A stretch of DNA of 64,000 bases from Variovorax paradoxus (GCF_030815855.1 NZ_JAUSXG010000001.1:4216001-4280000); one strand, 5' to 3'; shown: positions 16,000 through 24,950, counted from the stretch's first letter. The notes: generated by a model from the sequence alone, not told the origin. Numbers and translations are program-made.

Positions 16000-16377
16000 T
16001 CAGGCAAATTGCGCCAACCCCTGCCCGACGGACCAGTTCTCTTTGGGCGCATCAGCAATGGTCACGAACACGTCCTCCGGGCGTATCCCTGGATTGTCGG
16101 CCAGCAACTGCGCGATGCGCTGGAACAGTGCCTTCTTCTGCTGAGCGGTGCGCGTGTTGAAAACCGTGATTTGGATGTAGAGGAGATCGTCGCTGCGCGC
16201 GACTCCAAAGGCCTCTCCATATCGGAAGTTGGCGGCGTCGTGCTCGGTGATCGTCATGAACTGATCGTCATGCGGCACGTTCAACGCGTCACGCAAGGCG
16301 CGATAGAGGCTGTCGAAGATCGCCTGCCGGTAAGCCTCTGGCTTTCCCGCGCGCATCGAGATGTGAATGATCGGCAT
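16000..16377 (-). CDS. Tautomerase-family protein
   Basis: 125 aa starting MPIIHISMRAGKPEAYRQAI. Pro2 is the catalytic amino-terminal proline of the 4-oxalocrotonate tautomerase superfamily once Met is removed. The length and HDAANFRYGEAFGVARSDDL fit the longer tautomerase group whose members are often divergent from LysR regulators. Cytoplasmic; substrate unknown, probably an enol/keto intermediate of aromatic or halo-acid breakdown. Divergent from the LysR gene at 16461, its likely regulator. Confidence 0.85.
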   Translation of the reverse strand: MPIIHISMRAGKPEAYRQAIFDSLYRALRDALNVPHDDQFMTITEHDAANFRYGEAFGVARSDDLLYIQITVFNTRTAQQKKALFQRIAQLLADNPGIRPEDVFVTIADAPKENWSVGQGLAQFA

Positions 16378-16423
16378 CGCTACTCCGGGTCATGTTGGAA
16401 CAACGGATGTTATGTATTTTGAT

Positions 16424-16451
16424 TTGCTATTGATACTTATCTCAATAACAA
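16424..16451. promoter_or_regulatory. LysR-type operator between the tautomerase and LysR genes
   Basis: TTGCTATTGATA (16424-16435) and TATCTCAATAACAA (16438-16451) form a near-perfect palindrome, with arms TTGYTATTGA/TCAATARCAA. It is AT-rich, centred in the 83-bp divergent intergenic region, and ends 9 bp before the LysR ATG. Palindromes of this type containing a T-N11-A core are the usual recognition sites of LysR regulators. Confidence 0.6.
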
Positions 16452-16460
16452 TCTTTCGTA

Positions 16461-17318
16461 ATGATCTACCGCCCTCTGGATCTCGACGCTGTTCAGGCTT
16501 TCGTTCGCATCACCGAATTGGGCAGCTTCACGCGCGCTGCCGAAGTCATGCAGACCACGCAGGCAGGAATCAGCCAAAAACTGAAACGTCTTGAAGACAG
16601 GTTGGGCTGCCGGCTTCTGGAGCGAACACCCCGGCACGTGGAGCTGTCGGCGCGGGGTGCCGCGTTCCTTGGACATGCCCGAGAACTCCTGGCGGTCCAC
16701 GATCGCGCGCTGGTGGCCTTTGCGAGCGCCCGTCAGCGTCTGACCATCGGCATCAGCGACCACGTGGCGGGACCGGAATTGCCCGCGCTGATCGCCCGTA
16801 TGAACGCGCAAGACTCGCAGCTGCTGATCGATATCCGGATCGGCTCGTCGGGCGATCTGCTCCAGAGCTTCTACCGACGGGAACTCGATGCAGTCATCGT
16901 CCGGCTGCATGCCGGACGGACCGACGGGGAGGTTCTGACAGAGGAGCGCTTCGGTTGGTTCGCAGCGGCGGGCTGGCAGCACCGCGGGGGTGAGCCATTG
17001 CCGCTGGCCACGATGGCAGAGCCCTGCGGGGTGCGCGCGCTGGCGGGGCAGCTCCTGGATGCGGCTGGCATCCCGTGGACTGAGGTTTTTGTGGGGGGCG
17101 GCGTCGCAGCCGTTGCGGCGGCGGTGACGGCCGGACTGGGGGTCGCGGCGTTAGCGCCGCGCATGCTGCCCTTGGGCTGCGTCGACGTGGGCCCCAAACT
17201 AGGTCTACCCGACTTGCCACGCTTGCCTGTTCTGCTGCACTCCAGGGTCCGGGAGGGTCGACCGCGGGATGCCGTGGACGCACTTTCTGCGGCGTTTAGG
17301 AGCGTGGCGAGAAGCTAA
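16461..17318 (+). CDS. LysR-family transcriptional regulator
   Basis: 285 aa. N-terminal winged HTH (LDLDAVQAFVRITELGSFTR, then AAEVMQTTQAGISQKLKRLE) at residues 6-62, and an effector-binding domain with the periplasmic-binding-protein fold (RLTIGISDHVAGPELPALIA onward). Divergent from the tautomerase gene and separated by a strong palindrome, so it most likely activates that gene and represses itself. The C-terminal half is Ala/Gly-rich around GGGVAAVAAAVTAGLG but in frame. Confidence 0.9.
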   Translation: MIYRPLDLDAVQAFVRITELGSFTRAAEVMQTTQAGISQKLKRLEDRLGCRLLERTPRHVELSARGAAFLGHARELLAVHDRALVAFASARQRLTIGISDHVAGPELPALIARMNAQDSQLLIDIRIGSSGDLLQSFYRRELDAVIVRLHAGRTDGEVLTEERFGWFAAAGWQHRGGEPLPLATMAEPCGVRALAGQLLDAAGIPWTEVFVGGGVAAVAAAVTAGLGVAALAPRMLPLGCVDVGPKLGLPDLPRLPVLLHSRVREGRPRDAVDALSAAFRSVARS

Positions 17319-17353
17319 TCCATGCGCCAGTTTGAGCAAGGAAATGATCGAGG

Positions 17354-17422
17354 CGGGCCGAACGTCCGATTGCCTTCGTGCACTACAGTGGACTGGGCGA
17401 ATGTCCGGTCATGGGCCGCGAG
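17354..17422. repeat. Dispersed repeat copies in the LysR-glmS gap
   Basis: GCGGGCCGAACGTCCGATTG (from 17354) and GCGAATGTCCGGTCATGGGC (from 17397) are two adjacent copies of the reverse-oriented motif seen at 2941-2979 (AGCCGAATGTCAGGTTCTGG). They sit in the 248-bp gap between the LysR stop and the glmS stop; nothing else recognisable is present there. Confidence 0.35.
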
Positions 17423-17566
17423 CCGCCATGACGACTGGGAGGGTAGACGGATTTTCAATCCAGCACGGTCATATGGCGACTATGAGTGTCTCGACCCTAG
17501 CGTTCGACGATTTCCGCACGAACTTCGGCAAATTCCGGAACCGTAAACAAGGGCCGCAGCCCCGCC

Positions 17567-19447
17567 TCACTCCACCGTCACGCTCTTCGCAAGATTGCGC
17601 GGCTTGTCCACATCGGTCCCGCGCGCACACGCCGTGTGGTACGCCAGCAATTGCAGCGGAACCACGTGCAGGATTGGTGACAGCGCACCGTAGTGCTCGG
17701 GCATGCGGATCACGTGCAGGCCCTCGCTGCCCTTGATCTTGGTGTCGCCGTCGGCCAGCACGTAGAGCACGCCGCCGCGCGCGCGCACTTCCTGCAGGTT
17801 GCTCTTGAGCTTTTCGAGCAGGGTGTCGTTCGGCGCCACGGCCACCACGGGCATCTCGCTGGTGACCAGCGCGAGCGGCCCGTGCTTGAGTTCGCCGGCG
17901 GCGTAGGCCTCGGCGTGGATGTATGTCACTTCCTTGAGCTTGAGTGCGCCTTCAAGCGCAATCGGATAGTGCAGCCCGCGGCCGAGGAACAGCGCGTTGT
18001 CCTTGCGCGCGAAGTCTTCGGCCCAGCCGATGATCTGCGGCTCGAGCGCGAGCACCGATTGCAGCGCCACGGGCAGGTGGCGCATCTCCTTCAGGTAGCG
18101 CGCCTCGTCGGCCTCGCTCAGGCGGCCCTTGCTCTGGGCGATGGCGAGCGTCAGCAGGAACAGCCCGGCCAGCTGCGTGGTGAAGGCCTTGGTCGATGCC
18201 ACGCCAATTTCCACACCGGCGCGCGTGATGTAGGCGAGCTTGCATTCGCGCACCATCGCGCTGGTGGCCACGTTGCAGATGGTCAGCGTCTGTTCCATGC
18301 CGAGCAAGCGTGCATGCTTGAGCGCGGCCAGCGTGTCGGCGGTTTCGCCCGACTGGCTGATGGTGACGACGAGCGTCTTCGGGTCGGGCACCGAATCGCG
18401 ATAACGGTATTCGCTTGCGATCTCGACCTGCGTCGATATCTTCGCGATGCCCTCGAGCCAGTACTTGGCGGTGCAGCCGCTGTAGTAGCTGGTGCCGCAG
18501 GCGAGGATGAGGATCTTGTCGATGTCCTTGAACACGCGGTGCGCGCTGGCGCCGGTGGCGCCGTCCTGCCCGATGCCGTCGAACAGCTCGGGCACGATGC
18601 CGGCCACGCCTTCGAGCGTGTCGCCAATGGCGCGCGGCTGCTCGAAAATTTCTTTCTGCATGTAGTGGCGGTAAGGGCCGAGCTCGGCCGCGCCGCTGTG
18701 CGCCTGCACGGTGCGCACCTGGCGCTGCGCTGGCTTGTGGCTGCGGTCGACGATCCAGTACTTGCCGGGCTGCACGTCGACCACGTCGCCTTCTTCGAGG
18801 TAGACGATCTGGTCGGTCACGCCGGCCAGCGCCATGGCATCGCTCGCAAGAAAGTTCTCGCCGCCCTCCTTGCCCACGCCGAGGATCAGCGGCGAGCCGG
18901 CGCGTGCGCCGACCACTCGCTGCGGCTCATCGCGAGAGATCACGGCAATGGCGTAGGCACCGTGCAACTGCAGCACGGCGGCCTTCACGGCTTCGAACAG
19001 GTCGCCGTTGTAGAGGCTGTCGACAAGGTGGGCGATGACCTCGGTGTCGGTCTGGCTCTCGAACACGTAGCCCTTGGCTTCGAGGGCCGCGCGCAAAGGC
19101 TCGTGGTTTTCGATGATGCCGTTGTGCACCAGCGCGATGCGCCCGGGCCGCGCGCCTTGCGCATCGGCGCCGGGGCCGTGGCTGAAGTGCGGGTGCGCGT
19201 TGTGCACCGCGGGCGCGCCGTGCGTGGCCCAACGGGTGTGGGCAATGCCGGTCAGACCTTCGACATGGTCTTCGCGCACCTGCGCGACAAGGTCCGCCAC
19301 GCGGGACGTGGTGCGCGCACGGGTGAGGCCGCCCGCATGAACCGCGACACCGCAGGAGTCATACCCGCGGTATTCGAGCCGCTGCAGGCCTTGAACCAGG
19401 ACTGGAACGATATTGCGATGGGATGCTGCGCCGACGATGCCACACAT
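17567..19447 (-). CDS. glmS: Glutamine--fructose-6-phosphate aminotransferase (isomerizing)
   Basis: 626 aa. [10 protein letters not shown] gives Cys2, the nucleophile after Met removal, of the class-II glutamine amidotransferase domain (about 1-230). Two SIS sugar-isomerase domains follow ([20 protein letters not shown], then [20 protein letters not shown]; second domain around [20 protein letters not shown]), and the protein ends with the diagnostic NLAKSVTVE. It makes glucosamine-6-phosphate from fructose-6-phosphate and glutamine, the entry to UDP-GlcNAc, peptidoglycan and LPS. Divergent from an Lrp-type regulator, with glmU just beyond. Confidence 0.97.
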   Translation of the reverse strand: MCGIVGAASHRNIVPVLVQGLQRLEYRGYDSCGVAVHAGGLTRARTTSRVADLVAQVREDHVEGLTGIAHTRWATHGAPAVHNAHPHFSHGPGADAQGARPGRIALVHNGIIENHEPLRAALEAKGYVFESQTDTEVIAHLVDSLYNGDLFEAVKAAVLQLHGAYAIAVISRDEPQRVVGARAGSPLILGVGKEGGENFLASDAMALAGVTDQIVYLEEGDVVDVQPGKYWIVDRSHKPAQRQVRTVQAHSGAAELGPYRHYMQKEIFEQPRAIGDTLEGVAGIVPELFDGIGQDGATGASAHRVFKDIDKILILACGTSYYSGCTAKYWLEGIAKISTQVEIASEYRYRDSVPDPKTLVVTISQSGETADTLAALKHARLLGMEQTLTICNVATSAMVRECKLAYITRAGVEIGVASTKAFTTQLAGLFLLTLAIAQSKGRLSEADEARYLKEMRHLPVALQSVLALEPQIIGWAEDFARKDNALFLGRGLHYPIALEGALKLKEVTYIHAEAYAAGELKHGPLALVTSEMPVVAVAPNDTLLEKLKSNLQEVRARGGVLYVLADGDTKIKGSEGLHVIRMPEHYGALSPILHVVPLQLLAYHTACARGTDVDKPRNLAKSVTVE

Positions 19448-19566
19448 GGTGAGCTGCCTTTGGTGAAGAGGGAAGGCTGATGGTAGGCAGGCCCCGGGGA
19501 AATATGCATTCGAAATCTACGACATTACGATTTTTTATTTCACCGCACGGGGGATTTGGATTTTTA

Positions 19567-19591
19567 TTCCATAATTCCCCCATATATGGAA
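19567..19591. promoter_or_regulatory. Inverted repeat over the lrp start region
   Basis: TTCCATA (19567-19573) and TATGGAA (19585-19591) are perfect 7-bp arms, and the right arm covers the ATG of the Lrp-type gene (19586). It overlaps another GC-rich pair GGGGGA.../...TCCCCC just upstream. Placement over the start suggests autoregulation by the Lrp protein or control of start-codon access. The whole glmS/lrp gap is 138 bp. Confidence 0.4.
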
Positions 19592-20068
19592 CCAATCTCC
19601 CTGGATGCAATAGATCTCCGCCTGCTCGATGCGCTCCAGCGCGATGCCTCGCAAACCAATCAGCGGCTGGCTGCCGACGCGGGAATTTCGCCACCCACCT
19701 GCCTGCGTCGCGTACAGCGCCTGCGGCAGGAGGGGCTCATCGAACGCCAGGTGGCGCTGCTCTCGCCCGACCGGCTGGCCACGGTGCTGGGCCACGGCTT
19801 GCAGGCGGTGGTCGAAATCTCGCTCGACCGGCAAGACGCGGCGGCGCTCGATGCCTTCGAAGCCCGCGTGATCGCCGACGACGCCGTGCAGCAATGCTGG
19901 CGCGTCTCGCCGGGCCCGGACTTCGTGCTGGTGGTGGCTGCGCGCGACATGCCGGGCTATGGCGCCCTCGCGCAGCGGCTTTTCAATGCCGACGCGAACG
20001 TGCGCAACGTCAAGGCCTTCTTCAGCCTGAAACGCGCCAAGTTCGAGCCCGGCGTGCCGCTGGGATGA
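19586..20068 (+). CDS. Lrp/AsnC-family transcriptional regulator
   Basis: 160 aa from ATG 19586 (MEPISLDAIDLRLLDALQRD); an upstream in-frame ATG at 19556 is less likely. The N-terminal HTH shows NQRLAADAGISPPTCLRRVQ and RLRQEGLIERQVALLSP. The C-terminal RAM/ligand domain begins near VVEISLDRQD and contains GPDFVLVVAARDMPGY. Placed between glmS (divergent) and glmU (convergent), it may tune amino-sugar synthesis to amino acid supply; that link is inferred from position only. Confidence 0.88.
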   Translation: MEPISLDAIDLRLLDALQRDASQTNQRLAADAGISPPTCLRRVQRLRQEGLIERQVALLSPDRLATVLGHGLQAVVEISLDRQDAAALDAFEARVIADDAVQQCWRVSPGPDFVLVVAARDMPGYGALAQRLFNADANVRNVKAFFSLKRAKFEPGVPLG

Positions 20069-20083
20069 AACCGCGAAGCGGTC

Positions 20084-21520
20084 TCAGGCCCTGGGTTTTT
20101 TCTGCGGCCGCTTCCAGTTGGGAAAGCTCACCGCCTTGCTCCGCGCCACGGTCAGCGCGCCAGGCTCGGTCGACTTGTTCACGGTCGATCCGCCTCCGAT
20201 GGTGCCACCCGCGCCGATGGTGATCGGCGCCACGAGCACGCAGTTGCTGCCCACGTGCACGTCGTCCTCGATGACGGTGCGGTGCTTGTTCGCGCCGTCG
20301 TAATTGGCGGTGATGCTGCCCGCGCCGTAATTGACACGCTGACCCACGCTGGCATCGCCCAGGTAGGCCAGGTGGTTGGCCTTGGCGCCGTCGGCCAGGG
20401 TCGAGTTCTTGACCTCGACGAAATTGCCGATGTGCACCTCGGCGCCCAGTTGCGCACCGGGCCGCAGCCGCGCGAAGGGACCGATGAGCGACTTTTCGCC
20501 GACGGTCACGCCGGCCTTCTCGCCCTCGATGTGAGTGAAGGGGTGAATCACCGCGCCCGCTTCGATGCGCGCATTGGCAATCACGCAGTTGGCGCCGATG
20601 CGCACGCCTTCGCCGAGGAACACCGAGCCTTCGAAGACGCAGTTGACGTCGATCTCGACGTCGGCCTCGCAGGCCAGCGTGCCGCGCAAATCGAACCGCG
20701 CCGGATCGGCGAGCCGCACGCCTTGCGCCATCAGCGCATCGGCCTGCCTCGATTGCCACGCACGCTCGAGCGCCGCCAGTTGCGCGGGGCTGTTGACGCC
20801 GGCCACCTGCAGGGCATCGGCCGTGACATGCGCCACCACCGGCACGCCGTCGGCGGCGGCCAGCTTGACGATGTCGGTCAGGTAGTACTCGCCCTGCGCG
20901 TTGCGGTTGTCCAGCCGGGCGAGCCAGCCCTTGAGCAGGTTGGCGGGCACGGCCATCATGCCGCTGTAGATTTCGCGGATTTCGCGCTGCGCCTCGGTGG
21001 CGTCTTTCTGCTCGACGATGGCCGTGACTTCACCGGCGCCCTCCTGCCCTGCGGCGCGGACGATGCGGCCATAACCCGCCGGGTCGTCGAACTCGATGGT
21101 CAGCAGCGCGAGGCGCTGGCCGGCGCTCGCGGCAATCAGCGCGCGCAGCGTTTCCTCGCCGATCAACGGCACATCGCCCGACAGCACCAGCACCGTGCCG
21201 TCGTCGGGCAACAGCGGAACCGCCTGCTGCACCGCATGGCCGGTACCGAGCTGCGGCTCCTGGCGCGCAAACTGCAGCGCGCCGCCGATGGCGTTGCCGG
21301 CGGACATCGCCGCCTCGACCTCGGCCGCGCCATGGCCGGTGACCACCACCACATGGCGGGCGCCGATGCGCGCGGCGGTGTCGGTCACGTGCGCGAGCAG
21401 TGCACGCCCGGCCAAACGATGCAACACTTTGGGCAGCCTGCTTTTCATGCGCGTGCCCTTGCCGGCCGCCATGATGACCACGTCGACCGGTCCCTGGTTG
21501 TCTTGCGGAATCTGATTCAT
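20084..21520 (-). CDS. glmU: Bifunctional UDP-GlcNAc pyrophosphorylase / glucosamine-1-phosphate acetyltransferase
   Basis: 478 aa from ATG 21520 (MNQIPQDNQGPVDVVIMAAG); the longer frame to 21613 would run deep into the divergent gene. The uridyltransferase domain carries AAGKGTRMKSRLPKVLH and QLGTGHAVQQAVPLL. The C-terminal left-handed beta-helix acetyltransferase shows repeated hexapeptides (VIANARIEAGAVIHPFTHIE, YGAGSITANYDGANKHRTVI). It converts GlcN-1-P to UDP-GlcNAc. Together with GlmS it covers most of the pathway. Its start codon shares the CATG at 21518-21521 with the divergent lipoprotein gene. Confidence 0.96.
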   Translation of the reverse strand: MNQIPQDNQGPVDVVIMAAGKGTRMKSRLPKVLHRLAGRALLAHVTDTAARIGARHVVVVTGHGAAEVEAAMSAGNAIGGALQFARQEPQLGTGHAVQQAVPLLPDDGTVLVLSGDVPLIGEETLRALIAASAGQRLALLTIEFDDPAGYGRIVRAAGQEGAGEVTAIVEQKDATEAQREIREIYSGMMAVPANLLKGWLARLDNRNAQGEYYLTDIVKLAAADGVPVVAHVTADALQVAGVNSPAQLAALERAWQSRQADALMAQGVRLADPARFDLRGTLACEADVEIDVNCVFEGSVFLGEGVRIGANCVIANARIEAGAVIHPFTHIEGEKAGVTVGEKSLIGPFARLRPGAQLGAEVHIGNFVEVKNSTLADGAKANHLAYLGDASVGQRVNYGAGSITANYDGANKHRTVIEDDVHVGSNCVLVAPITIGAGGTIGGGSTVNKSTEPGALTVARSKAVSFPNWKRPQKKPRA

Positions 21521-22406
21521 GCCTCTTTCTACCCGAATGCGTTGCGCCAAGTTGGCGCGGATTATCGGTGTGCTGCTGGTGGCCGCCGCGCTCGCCGCAT
21601 GCAGCACGGTCAAGCTGGCCTACAACAACCTTCCCGAACTGAGCTATTGGTGGCTCGACGCCTACCTCGACTTCGACGACTCGCAAACGCCCAAGGTGCG
21701 CGACGAACTCGCGCACCTGCTGAGTTGGCACCGGCAGAACGAGCTGCCCCGGGTGCTCGGCGTGCTGCAGGAAGCGCAGGCCCTCGCGCCGAGCGACGTG
21801 ACCGCGGCCGAGGCCTGCCGCATGGCGGACCAGATCCGCGAGCGCCTGCTGGCGGCGGTCGAACACGCGGAGCCGGCCGGCACCGAGCTGGCGCTGAGCC
21901 TCACCGACGCGCAGCTACAGCAGCTCGAGCGCAAGTACGCAAAGAACAATGCCGAGTACCGCAAGGAATGGCTCGACCGCAGCGCCACCCACGTCCAGGA
22001 GAAACGCTACGAGAAGTTCCTCGATCGGCTGGAAGATTTCTATGGCCGGCTGGCGCCGCAGCAGCGCGACCTGGTGCGGCGGCAGGTCGCGCAATCGGTG
22101 TTCGATCCGCGAATGGCCGACGCCGAGCGCCGCCAGCGGCAGCAGGAGGCGCTGGCGTTGCTGCGCGGCTTCAACGTCGCCAAGCCACCGGCGGAAGAAG
22201 CGCGTGCAGCCATCCATGCCTACGTGATGCGTGTCGCCGAACCTCCGCCGGGCCTCTGGCGCGAACATCAGCAAGCCCTGCTGCGGGAAGGCTGCAGCAA
22301 CCTGGCGGCATTGCACAACAGCACCAGCACGAGCCAGCGCGAGCAGGCGGTGCGCCGGCTCCAGGCCTACCAGGACGATCTTCGGCAGCTGGTCGCGGTG
22401 CGCTGA
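21519..22406 (+). CDS. DUF6279-family lipoprotein
   Basis: 295 aa. Lipoprotein signal: VLLVAAALAAC with the lipidated Cys at residue 28, followed by STVKLAYNNLPELSYWWLD, the characteristic start of DUF6279 proteins. The remainder is helical and charged. Expected on the periplasmic face of a membrane. ATG 21519 overlaps the divergent glmU start (CATG, 21518-21521). A second ATG at 21537 (MRCAKLARIIGVLL) would give a more ordinary signal peptide and may be the real start. The next gene follows directly after the TGA. Function of the family is unknown. Confidence 0.8.
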   Translation: MPLSTRMRCAKLARIIGVLLVAAALAACSTVKLAYNNLPELSYWWLDAYLDFDDSQTPKVRDELAHLLSWHRQNELPRVLGVLQEAQALAPSDVTAAEACRMADQIRERLLAAVEHAEPAGTELALSLTDAQLQQLERKYAKNNAEYRKEWLDRSATHVQEKRYEKFLDRLEDFYGRLAPQQRDLVRRQVAQSVFDPRMADAERRQRQQEALALLRGFNVAKPPAEEARAAIHAYVMRVAEPPPGLWREHQQALLREGCSNLAALHNSTSTSQREQAVRRLQAYQDDLRQLVAVR

Positions 22407-24074
22407 ATGCCCTCAGGGGGTGCGAAAACGGCTGTCAATCCCCATGGACATGTGTCAAAGTACGACAAAGAGCTTCATGGCTTACTGCTCCGTCAGCACC
22501 TGGTGTTCCAACGACCCTCCCTCACCTTTCGCACGACGGCCTTCGTTGCCGCTGTCTGCTGTGCCCTCGTGGCGATCGACTGCTGGAACAGCTGGTACGC
22601 GCGTTCGGCCCAGCTCCAGCAGATGCGCGTTGCAACGTCGAACCTCGCGCGTGCCATGGCACAGCAGGCGGACGACACCATCGAGGCGGCCGATTCCGCG
22701 TTGCTCGGCATCGTCGAACGCGTCGAACATGACGGAACCGGCCCGGCTGCCGTGGAGCGGCTTCGCAAGGTGCTCGCCACGCAGGTCGACGAATTCCCGC
22801 AGCTCGACGGCCTGCACATCTACGACGAAGACGGCAACTGGGTCGCGAATTCCCGACGGACAAAGCCACAGAACCTCAACAATGCGGAGAGGGAGTACTT
22901 CGTCTTCCATCGCACGCACGAGGACCGCGGACCGCACATCGGCATTCCGGTGAAGAGCCGAACCAGTGGCGAGCTGCTCGTGCCCGTCTCACGGCGCATC
23001 AACCATGCGGATGGCAGCTTCGCGGGGGTGGCGCTTGCGACCGTCGACATCGACTTTTTCATGAAGTTCTACAACAGCCTCGACATCGGTCAGGCTGGCA
23101 CTGTTTCGCTGGTGCTCGAGAGCGGAACGCTGATGACGCGCCGGCCATACAGCCCCGACGCAGTTGGCACCAACATGCTGGAAACCGAACTTTTCCGCTC
23201 CTACGCCGCCCAGCGGCCGGTCGGGACTGCCCTTCTCCAGTCGTCACAAGACGGCGTGAAGCGCCTGAGCAGCTTTCGGCGCCTGGACAACTATCCGCTG
23301 TTCGTCGCGGCGGCCTTGTCCGAAGATGAAATCCTGGCCGCCTGGTGGCAGGAGACGCTCTGGCATACCGGCGACGTGCTTCTTCTGGCGTCGATCATCG
23401 GTTTCGTGGGATGGCGCCTGGTCAAGCAGATGGAACTGCGGGCCCAATCGGAGGACAAGCTGCGGCAGGCGCGCGACGCGCTGGAGCAGTTGAACCATAC
23501 CCTCAACGCGCTCGCCATGGAGGACGGCCTCACCGGGCTGGCGAATCGAAGGCAGTTCGACCTGTCGCTCGACAGCGAATTCAGCCGCGCGGTACGCAAC
23601 GCGAGCACCCTGGCCTTGATCATGATGGATGTGGATTGCTTCAAGCAGTACAACGACATCTACGGCCACGCGGCAGGCGACAAGTGCCTGCAGGCGATCG
23701 GCCGCACCGTCGCCGGCCTCGCAACCCGGCGCCCGGGGGACCTGGCCGCCCGGTACGGCGGAGAGGAGCTGGCGGTGCTGCTGCCGAACACCGACGTGGC
23801 CGGCGCCGCCGTTCTGGCGGAGCGGATCCGCAGCGCAATCCGCGCCCTGGAGATCGTTCACGCGGGGTCTTCGGATGGCTTCGTGACGTTGAGCGCCGGC
23901 GTGGACGCACTCAGTCCCGCGCCGGGAACGGGGCAGTCGAAGCAATTGATCGAGGCCGCGGACCGGGCGCTGTATGCGGCCAAGGCGGGGGGCCGCAACC
24001 GTGTTTGCGCTGCGGCCGGTGCTGCAACACCCGCCCTGCCCCTGATGGCGACGGCACTGGCCGGCTCGCGTTAG
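22407..24074 (+). CDS. Membrane-bound diguanylate cyclase with periplasmic Cache-type sensor
   Basis: 555 aa. First transmembrane helix about residues 43-62 (FVAAVCCALVAIDCW), periplasmic PDC/Cache-like domain (about 65-310, with FPQLDGLHIYDEDGNWVANS), second helix about 318-337, a short coiled coil, then GGDEF. The active-site motif is GGEEL (451-455), one of the accepted GG(D/E)EF variants, and RPGD (442-445) five residues before it is an intact inhibitory I-site. It should make cyclic di-GMP and be feedback inhibited. ATG 22407 directly follows the upstream TGA (TGAATG), suggesting coupling; GTG 22452 is an alternative start. Confidence 0.9.
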   Translation: MPSGGAKTAVNPHGHVSKYDKELHGLLLRQHLVFQRPSLTFRTTAFVAAVCCALVAIDCWNSWYARSAQLQQMRVATSNLARAMAQQADDTIEAADSALLGIVERVEHDGTGPAAVERLRKVLATQVDEFPQLDGLHIYDEDGNWVANSRRTKPQNLNNAEREYFVFHRTHEDRGPHIGIPVKSRTSGELLVPVSRRINHADGSFAGVALATVDIDFFMKFYNSLDIGQAGTVSLVLESGTLMTRRPYSPDAVGTNMLETELFRSYAAQRPVGTALLQSSQDGVKRLSSFRRLDNYPLFVAAALSEDEILAAWWQETLWHTGDVLLLASIIGFVGWRLVKQMELRAQSEDKLRQARDALEQLNHTLNALAMEDGLTGLANRRQFDLSLDSEFSRAVRNASTLALIMMDVDCFKQYNDIYGHAAGDKCLQAIGRTVAGLATRRPGDLAARYGGEELAVLLPNTDVAGAAVLAERIRSAIRALEIVHAGSSDGFVTLSAGVDALSPAPGTGQSKQLIEAADRALYAAKAGGRNRVCAAAGAATPALPLMATALAGSR

Positions 24075-24100
24075 ATCAGTTAGATCAGATCAGATCAGCG
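24070..24100. repeat. Short tandem ATCAG repeat between convergent genes
   Basis: TTAGATCAG occurs twice and is followed by two further ATCAG units (start of the tract about 24071). It fills the 15-bp space between the cyclase stop (24074) and the Crp-type gene stop (24090) and runs into both genes' ends. Probably a slippage product; no terminator hairpin is seen here. Confidence 0.5.
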
Positions 24101-24860
24101 GCGTCGGCAGCATCGGCCGCTCGAAATAATCCGCGAGCGTTTCAAGCGCGCGAGGCTCGAGAATGCGCAGCCAGCCCTCGTCGAGCTTGTAAAGCCCGAG
24201 CCTTTGCAGCTTGCGCAGCGTCTTGTTGGTATGCACCAGCGAGAGCCCGAGTGCATCGGCCACGTGCTGCTGGCTGAACGGAAACTCGACCCAGCCATCG
24301 CGCTCCATGCCCACGCGCTGCGCCCGGCGGTACAGGTGCATCAACAGCATGGCGACACGCTCGGCGGCGTTGCGGCGGCCCGAGGTCACCAGGTTGTCGT
24401 CTACTATTTTTTCCTCGCGCGCGGCGAGCCAGGTGATGTCGTAGCCCAGTTTCGGCTGGGCATGAAAGAGCTCCCAGAGCCGGTCGCGCGAGAACGCGCA
24501 AAGGGTGGTGTCGGTCACCGCCTCGACGCCGTGCGTCTGGCCGTCGGCGAACTCGTCCTGCAGGCCGATGAAATCGCCGGGCAGCAGAAAACTGAGAATC
24601 TGGCGCCGTCCGTCGCTCAGTGTCTTGAAGCGAAACGCCCACCCGGCGTAGAGAGTGAACAGTTGGGCGCTCGGCCGATGCTCTTCGATGATCGCACCGC
24701 CGGCCGGAACGCGGCGCGAACCCACCCGGAAAGACTCGATGGTCTTCAATTCTTCGGGCGAGGCCGGCAGGAACGCTTCGAGCTTGCGCAAGGCACAGTC
24801 GTCGCAGGGATGGGCTCCGTGGGGCGGCGCTGCGGGGGGCGGATGGTCCTCGAATCTCAC
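24090..24860 (-). CDS. Crp/Fnr-family transcriptional regulator
   Basis: 256 aa. N-terminal cyclic-nucleotide-binding-type beta roll (RVPAGGAIIEEHRPSAQLFT, LLPGDFIGLQDEF) and C-terminal HTH_Crp (FPFSQQHVADALGLSLVHTN, then KTLRKLQRLGL). Near the start is a Cys pair, HPCDDCALRKL (Cys19, Cys22), at the position where Fnr proteins bind their iron-sulfur cluster, but only one further Cys (TTLCAFS) is visible, so a standard [4Fe-4S] site with four Cys is not complete. Divergent from the BLUF gene (90-bp gap). Confidence 0.9.
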   Translation of the reverse strand: MRFEDHPPPAAPPHGAHPCDDCALRKLEAFLPASPEELKTIESFRVGSRRVPAGGAIIEEHRPSAQLFTLYAGWAFRFKTLSDGRRQILSFLLPGDFIGLQDEFADGQTHGVEAVTDTTLCAFSRDRLWELFHAQPKLGYDITWLAAREEKIVDDNLVTSGRRNAAERVAMLLMHLYRRAQRVGMERDGWVEFPFSQQHVADALGLSLVHTNKTLRKLQRLGLYKLDEGWLRILEPRALETLADYFERPMLPTPLI

Positions 24861-24950
24861 GCGCCACTATAGGCCGTTCGCCTGTGTCTTTTGACATTTC
24901 GCCGCGCGCGAGAGCTTCCTACACTTCGCACGTTTTCAATCCCCGTTCGC

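Noticed and set aside
17693..22732. Long plus-strand frames opposite glmS and glmU
   Set aside because: They mirror the coding strand in composition and lack any conserved domain.
24891..24925. Sigma70 promoter for the BLUF gene from TTGACA at 24891
   Set aside because: The next TA-rich -10-like word (TACACT) is 23 bp away, too far from the -35 box for a standard promoter.
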